Source: Allocatelliglobosispora scoriae
Lineage (GTDB): Bacteria > Actinomycetota > Actinomycetes > Mycobacteriales > Micromonosporaceae
Length of the DNA stretch: 64,000 nt
Assembly: GCF_014204945.1 (NCBI RefSeq)
Contig: NZ_JACHMN010000002.1
Span: 3,371,001 to 3,435,000 of the forward strand
Reading direction: 5' to 3'
Below are positions 60,700-64,000 of this stretch, piece after piece. Below the pieces are notes generated by a model that saw nothing but the letters and a program-made list of their open reading frames with translations, did not search any database and had not been told where the DNA came from. Each line of letters opens with the position of its first letter. Positions within the stretch are counted from its first letter, which is position 1. The position numbers were made by a program, and so were the translations under genes.

Positions 60700-61131
60700 G
60701 TGAGCGTCTCACCAGCGGTCTTCCGCGGATTCGTGAACCCGGTCGATCCCAGGCCGGGTGAGTTGCGCGCCTGGGCATATGCCCCGGACTCCGTGCCCCT
60801 GCAGGCCATGCCGCCCGACTGGGACCTCCTCGTCTCCGGCGACCGCCTCATCGACACGCTCTTCGACCTGGCGCTCGACCCGCAGTGCCCGGCCCGCCGG
60901 TTCGCGCTGCACTGCCTCTACATCTACGCCGCCGATGCGATCCGCACCCAGTTCCGCGCGCACCCCCGACGCAAGCTGCGCAAGCTCGTCGAGACCGCCG
61001 AGGAGGAGGGCGACGACCTGATCACCACGTGGGCGCACAACACCCGCATGCTGCTGGCCAGGCCGGACCTCTTCAATTACCACGACTGGTGCGAGGGCGG
61101 CCTGGTCCGCCACGGCAAGCGCCTGGCCTGA
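60700..61131 (+). CDS. Conserved small protein of unknown function, divergent from clpB
   Basis: 143 aa. GTG 60700 has AGGAG 8 nt upstream; the upstream in-frame stretch has no coding character. VSVSPAVFRGFVNPVDPRPG, ELRAWAYAPDSVPLQAMPPD and WDLLVSGDRLIDTLFDLALD are dense in conserved-looking residues, followed by ARRFALHCLYIYAADAIRTQ and a His/Cys-containing C-terminus (HDWCEGGLVRHG). No signal peptide or membrane helix. Helix-rich. I know of closely similar small proteins in related genomes but no function. Its 5' leader may hold hairpins (60650-60680). Confidence 0.8.
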   Translation: MSVSPAVFRGFVNPVDPRPGELRAWAYAPDSVPLQAMPPDWDLLVSGDRLIDTLFDLALDPQCPARRFALHCLYIYAADAIRTQFRAHPRRKLRKLVETAEEEGDDLITTWAHNTRMLLARPDLFNYHDWCEGGLVRHGKRLA

Positions 61132-61144
61132 GCTTTCGCTTCAC

Positions 61145-61227
61145 CAAGATCGTCGCAACTCTTGAAGAGTTGTTGCTTCAGGCCGCCAGGCCTTAAGAAC
61201 AACTCTTCAAGAGTTGCGACGATCTTG
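61145..61227. repeat. Palindromic element, CAACTCTTGAAGAGTTG family, full copy 4
   Basis: Perfect 30-bp arms (61145-61174 and 61198-61227), 23-nt loop GCTTCAGGCCGCCAGGCCTTAAG. Arms include CAAGATCGTCG flanks as in other copies. Between convergent genes; it can terminate both. Confidence 0.92.
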
Positions 61228-61238
61228 AGGTGCGGTGA

Positions 61239-61652
61239 TCAGTAACCCGGGGGCTGGCGCGGGCGCCAGACGACCACTGCGGTCGACGTCCGGCTCGTCG
61301 GGATCAGGTCCCGGCGCGGATAGGGCGACATCGCCTCCAGCTCGGCAACCCGCTGGTAGGCGGCGTGCGCCTCCTCGCGGAGCTCGGCCATGCGCTGCTG
61401 AAGCTGCAGGACGAGCTGCTCCAACTCGATGATCCGCTTGATGCCGGCGAGGTTGACGCCGTCGTCCTGGCTGAGGCGCTGGATCTCGCGCAGCAACTCG
61501 ACATCGCGGACGCTGTAACGCCGCCCGCCACCCGCCGAGCGGCCGGGCTGCACCAGGCCCATCCGGTCATACTGCCGAAGGGTCTGCGGATGCATGCCCG
61601 CCATCGCCGCCGCCACCGAGATGATGATTACCTTGGCGTCGATCTCATCCAT
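61239..61652 (-). CDS. hspR: Heat-shock repressor HspR
   Basis: 137 aa MerR-type repressor of heat-shock genes. DNA-binding domain: ISVAAAMAGMHPQTLRQYDRMGLVQPGRSAGGGRRYSVRDVELLREIQRLSQDDGVNLAGIKRIIELEQ, then a coiled coil (LVLQLQQRMAELREEAHAAYQRVAELEAM). The C-terminal tail is basic and Pro-rich. It needs DnaK as co-repressor in known systems, and its gene is last in dnaK-grpE-dnaJ-hspR. It overlaps dnaJ by 8 bp. Probably controls clpB through the site at 60510-60530. Confidence 0.95.
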   Translation of the reverse strand: MDEIDAKVIIISVAAAMAGMHPQTLRQYDRMGLVQPGRSAGGGRRYSVRDVELLREIQRLSQDDGVNLAGIKRIIELEQLVLQLQQRMAELREEAHAAYQRVAELEAMSPYPRRDLIPTSRTSTAVVVWRPRQPPGY

Positions 61653-62859
61653 GGGAACCTCCCTCGCTGTGCAGCCTCTGCTCGTCCAGTCGATGCTCGG
61701 CGATCGTCTCGATGTGGCGTCGCGGCGCCGGGGAGGTGTGCTCGGCGAACTGCAGCAGCGCCGTGCGGGCCTCGGCGGAGACGTTGGCGGGAACCACGAT
61801 CTCGACCGTCACCAGCAGGTCGCCGACCTGCCCGTCCTTACGGGCAACACCCCTTCCGCGTACGCGGAGGGTCCGCCCCGACGGGGTCCCGGCCGGTACG
61901 CGAAGGGTCACCGCACCATCCATCGTCGGCACCCGCAGGTCCACGCCGAGCACGGCTTCGGGGAAGGTCACCGGGACCGTCAGCGTCAGATCGTCGTTGA
62001 CCCGGCCGAAGAGCCGGTCGGCTTTGACCCGGGCGAGCACGTAGAGGTCGCCGGGAGGGCCACCCCGATCGCCGGGCTCGCCCCGTCCGGCCAGCCGGAT
62101 CTTCTGCCCGTCGGCGACACCGGCCGGGATGCGTACGTTGAGCGTGCGGGTCTTGGTGACACCGCCGGTGCCGTGGCACTCGGGGCACTTCTCGTCGACG
62201 ACCTCACCGGCACCGGCACACTCCCGGCACGGCTCGGAGAAGCTGAAGGAGCCCTGCGAGCGGGAGATGAAGCCGCTGCCCCGGCAGGCCGGACACGTGT
62301 GCGGGCGGGTGCCCGGCTTCGCGCCGTTGCCGTGGCAGGTGTCGCAGACGCCCGGTGCTCGTACCGTGACGGGCATCGTCGTGCCGCGGACCGCGTCGGC
62401 GAAGTCGAGCTCGACCTCGGTCTCGACATCGCGTCCCCGGGCCGGACCCGGACGGCCGGCACCCGCACCGCCGGGCGCGCCGCCGGAGAAGATCGAGCCG
62501 AAGAGGTCGGAGAAGCCCGCCCCGCCGAAGCGCTGGTCGTTGCCGTTGCCGAAGAGGTCGTCGAAGGACTGACCGCCGGCGGGCGCACCGCCGCCGCGCG
62601 CACCACGCCGGAACGCGCCCGCATCGAACAGCGAGCGCATCTCGTCATATTCGCGACGCTTGCGGTCGTCCGAGAGCACGTCGTAGGCCTCGGAGACGGA
62701 TTTGAACCGCTCCTCGGCAGCCGGGTTTCCGGGGTTGTGATCCGGGTGCAGTTCGCGGGCGAGCTTGCGATAGGCACGCTTCACCTCGTCGGCCGTGGCC
62801 GTTTTGGCCACGCCGAGCACGGCGTAGAAGTCCTTCTCGAGCCAGTCCTTCGAGCTCAC
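61645..62859 (-). CDS. dnaJ: Chaperone DnaJ
   Basis: Co-chaperone that delivers substrates to DnaK. 404 aa. J domain KDFYAVLGVAKTATADEVKRAYRKLARELHPDHNPGNPAAEERFKSVSEAYDVLSDDRKRREYD with the HPD motif at about 42-44, Gly-rich linker (GGAPAGGQSFDDLFG), four CxxCxGxG zinc repeats (CDTCHGNG, CPACRGSG, CRECAGAG, CPECHGTG), and a beta-rich substrate domain. The C-terminal 40 residues after the core end in QRLHSEGGSHG. Overlaps hspR. Confidence 0.97.
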   Translation of the reverse strand: MSSKDWLEKDFYAVLGVAKTATADEVKRAYRKLARELHPDHNPGNPAAEERFKSVSEAYDVLSDDRKRREYDEMRSLFDAGAFRRGARGGGAPAGGQSFDDLFGNGNDQRFGGAGFSDLFGSIFSGGAPGGAGAGRPGPARGRDVETEVELDFADAVRGTTMPVTVRAPGVCDTCHGNGAKPGTRPHTCPACRGSGFISRSQGSFSFSEPCRECAGAGEVVDEKCPECHGTGGVTKTRTLNVRIPAGVADGQKIRLAGRGEPGDRGGPPGDLYVLARVKADRLFGRVNDDLTLTVPVTFPEAVLGVDLRVPTMDGAVTLRVPAGTPSGRTLRVRGRGVARKDGQVGDLLVTVEIVVPANVSAEARTALLQFAEHTSPAPRRHIETIAEHRLDEQRLHSEGGSHG

Positions 62860-62926
62860 GCTTCCACCTGTCTAGCGGCGGGTGACAAGGGGTGAGCCCC
62901 GGGGGCCACGCCCCCGGGGCTGTCGT

Positions 62927-63727
62927 TCATTCGGGCGCCGCCACGGCGACCATCGCCGGACGCAGCAAGCGCTCGCCCAGCAGATAACCACGCCGCATGA
63001 CGTCGACGCATGTCGGCTCCGTGACATCTGCCGAAGGCAGGTGCGCGACAGCCTCGTGCCGGTTGGGGTCGAAGGGGTCGCCCTTCGCTCCGAATGCGGT
63101 CAGCCCGAGCTTCGTCACGATCGCCGTGAGCTGCTCGGCCACCGATCCGAAGGGCCCGGTCAGGTCCCCGTGCTCCCGAGCCCGATCGAGATCGTCGAGC
63201 ACCGGCAGCAGTGCCACCAACGTGTCCGCGGTCGCCTTCTCGGAGGCCGCAGCCTGGTCGCGCTTCACCCGTTCGCGGTAGTTCTTGTACTCCGCCGCGA
63301 CCCGCTTGATGTCGACCTGAGCCTCGTCCAGCTGCCCGCGCAGCAGATCCAGCTCCATCCCCAGCAGGACGGACCCGTCCGAGTCGTCCTCGGTGGCAGC
63401 GCTCGGAGCCGGTGCCGCATCAGCAGCCGCGGGCTCCGACACGGCGGCGGGCTCAGCCGCAGCCGGAGCGTCGTCGGAAGCCGCAGCGGCCACCACGTCA
63501 CCCTCGACTATGTCGCCTTCGACGACGACGGACTCCGCCGAGCTGACCGTCTCAGCCGCGGCGGTCTCCCCGCCGGTGCCCTCAGCGGGACCGGAGGCCC
63601 CGGGGAGAACGGAGTCGGTAGAAGAATCGGGAGTTCCCACAGGAGCAACCTTCCGCTTGTCACGAATCACGATCCGCTCGCCGGGGTCTTCACCACCGAC
63701 GAGCGGATCGCCACCAGCTGAAGTCAC
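62927..63727 (-). CDS. grpE: Nucleotide exchange factor GrpE
   Basis: Releases ADP from DnaK. 266 aa, long for the family because of an acidic Ala/Glu/Val-rich N-terminal region of about 120 residues (AAAASDDAPAAAEPAAVSEP). The conserved part is LGMELDLLRGQLDEAQVDIKRVAAEYKNYRERVKRDQ (coiled coil), LVALLPVLDDLDRAREHGD, FGSVAEQLTAIVTKLGL and PFDPNRHEAVAHLPSADV. GTG start overlaps the dnaK stop by 4 bp, so they are translationally coupled. 67 bp follow before dnaJ. Confidence 0.96.
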   Translation of the reverse strand: MTSAGGDPLVGGEDPGERIVIRDKRKVAPVGTPDSSTDSVLPGASGPAEGTGGETAAAETVSSAESVVVEGDIVEGDVVAAAASDDAPAAAEPAAVSEPAAADAAPAPSAATEDDSDGSVLLGMELDLLRGQLDEAQVDIKRVAAEYKNYRERVKRDQAAASEKATADTLVALLPVLDDLDRAREHGDLTGPFGSVAEQLTAIVTKLGLTAFGAKGDPFDPNRHEAVAHLPSADVTEPTCVDVMRRGYLLGERLLRPAMVAVAAPE

Positions 63728-64000
63728 TTCTTCGAGCCGTCGTCGTCGACGACCTCGGCATCCACCACGTTGCCGTCGGCCTCGGGCGCCGGACCACCGG
63801 CAGCACCGGCACCGGTCGGCGGCGTCTGGCCGTAGAGCTGCGAGCCGGCCTCCTGGGAGACCTTCTCCAGCTGCTCGTGCGCAGCCTTGATCTTGTCGAT
63901 GTCCGTGCCGCCGAGGGCCGACCGCAGGTCACCCAGCGCGTCGTTGATCTTCTCGCGGGCCTCGGCCGGGAGCTTGTCGCCGCTCTCGGCGAGGAACTTC
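63724..64000 (-). CDS. dnaK: Chaperone DnaK, C-terminal fragment (partial)
   Basis: Only the last 91 codons are in the window; the gene continues past the right edge. The C-terminal lid helices end KFLAESGDKLPAEAREKIND, ALGDLRSALGGTDIDKIKAA and HEQLEKVSQEAGSQLYGQ, followed by a Gly/Ala/Pro linker and the acidic end VVDAEVVDDDGSKK. This matches DnaK tails of actinobacteria. It overlaps the GrpE start by 4 bp. Promoter is outside the window. Confidence 0.95.
   Translation of the reverse strand, partial: KFLAESGDKLPAEAREKINDALGDLRSALGGTDIDKIKAAHEQLEKVSQEAGSQLYGQTPPTGAGAAGGPAPEADGNVVDAEVVDDDGSKK

Overview
The window is a contiguous piece of a high-GC actinobacterial chromosome. The strong G/C third-position bias, the many GTG starts, the dnaK-grpE-dnaJ-hspR order with a separate clpB, and the cell-envelope proteins (LytR-CpsA-Psr family, SigE-type ECF sigma) all fit Micromonosporaceae; the family is an inference from resemblance, not a search result. 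Genes are densely packed. No stretch over 300 bases lacks a gene, and I see no tRNA, rRNA, CRISPR array, prophage or recognisable transposase.

Layout. 1-2251: the start of purM, then purF and a small sterol-carrier-like protein (all minus). 2379-4199: a surface protein with a Tyr/Gln/Pro repeat tail. 4456-7702: purS-purQ-purL, overlapping by 4 bp at each junction; then a GDT1-type transporter and purB. 10053-13696: a duplicated-domain membrane protein, a sensor kinase with a coupled ATPase-domain protein, a glycerophosphodiesterase and a rhodanese. 13707-18326: three tandem LCP glycopolymer ligases and a UDP-glucuronate-decarboxylase-like epimerase. 18465-21163: an acetate symporter with its DUF485 partner, and a flavin reductase. 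21411-27347: one operon of response regulator, sensor kinase, HlyD adaptor, ABC ATPase, MacB-like permease and a small anchored protein. 27557-30225: a Tat-type class-A serine hydrolase, an orphan HlyD adaptor and a divergent Cys-repeat lipoprotein. 30326-35212: TetR regulator divergent from SCP2 and acyl-CoA dehydrogenase genes, a lipoprotein and an AMP-forming ligase. 35293-36246: an AbiEi/DUF559-like gene bracketed by two copies of one hairpin. 36286-39663: purA-purD-purC. 39782-44352: lipid-kinase-like, MinD-like, LOG and unknown proteins. 44449-49893: fructose-bisphosphate aldolase, a 57-aa acidic protein, a coupled ECF sigma/LCP pair, DedA, and a solute-binding/VWA protein. 50084-53866: ArsR, pyrE, SDR, and two related four-helix membrane proteins. 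53927-57891: an aminoacyl-phosphatidylglycerol synthase with its overlapping esterase. 57925-64000: clpB with an HspR operator, a small unknown gene, and hspR-dnaJ-grpE-dnaK.

Working together. Purine synthesis is nearly complete here (purF, S, Q, L, C, B, D, A and the start of M) in four transcription blocks. Envelope biogenesis is the second theme: four LCP proteins, a sugar-nucleotide enzyme, an aminoacyl-lipid synthase/esterase pair and a MacAB-like exporter with its own two-component system. HspR, encoded at 61 kb, probably controls clpB through an operator at 60510-60530.

The most distinctive non-genic feature is a set of dispersed palindromes. One family, with core CAACTCTTGAAGAGTTG, occurs at seven loci; three copies share the same internal loop, and one copy lies in frame inside the aminoacyl-lipid synthase gene. 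A second family resembles CACGTTTTGC-GCAAAACGTG. A third flanks the AbiEi/DUF559-like gene. They look like mobile or REP-like elements often placed where terminators sit.
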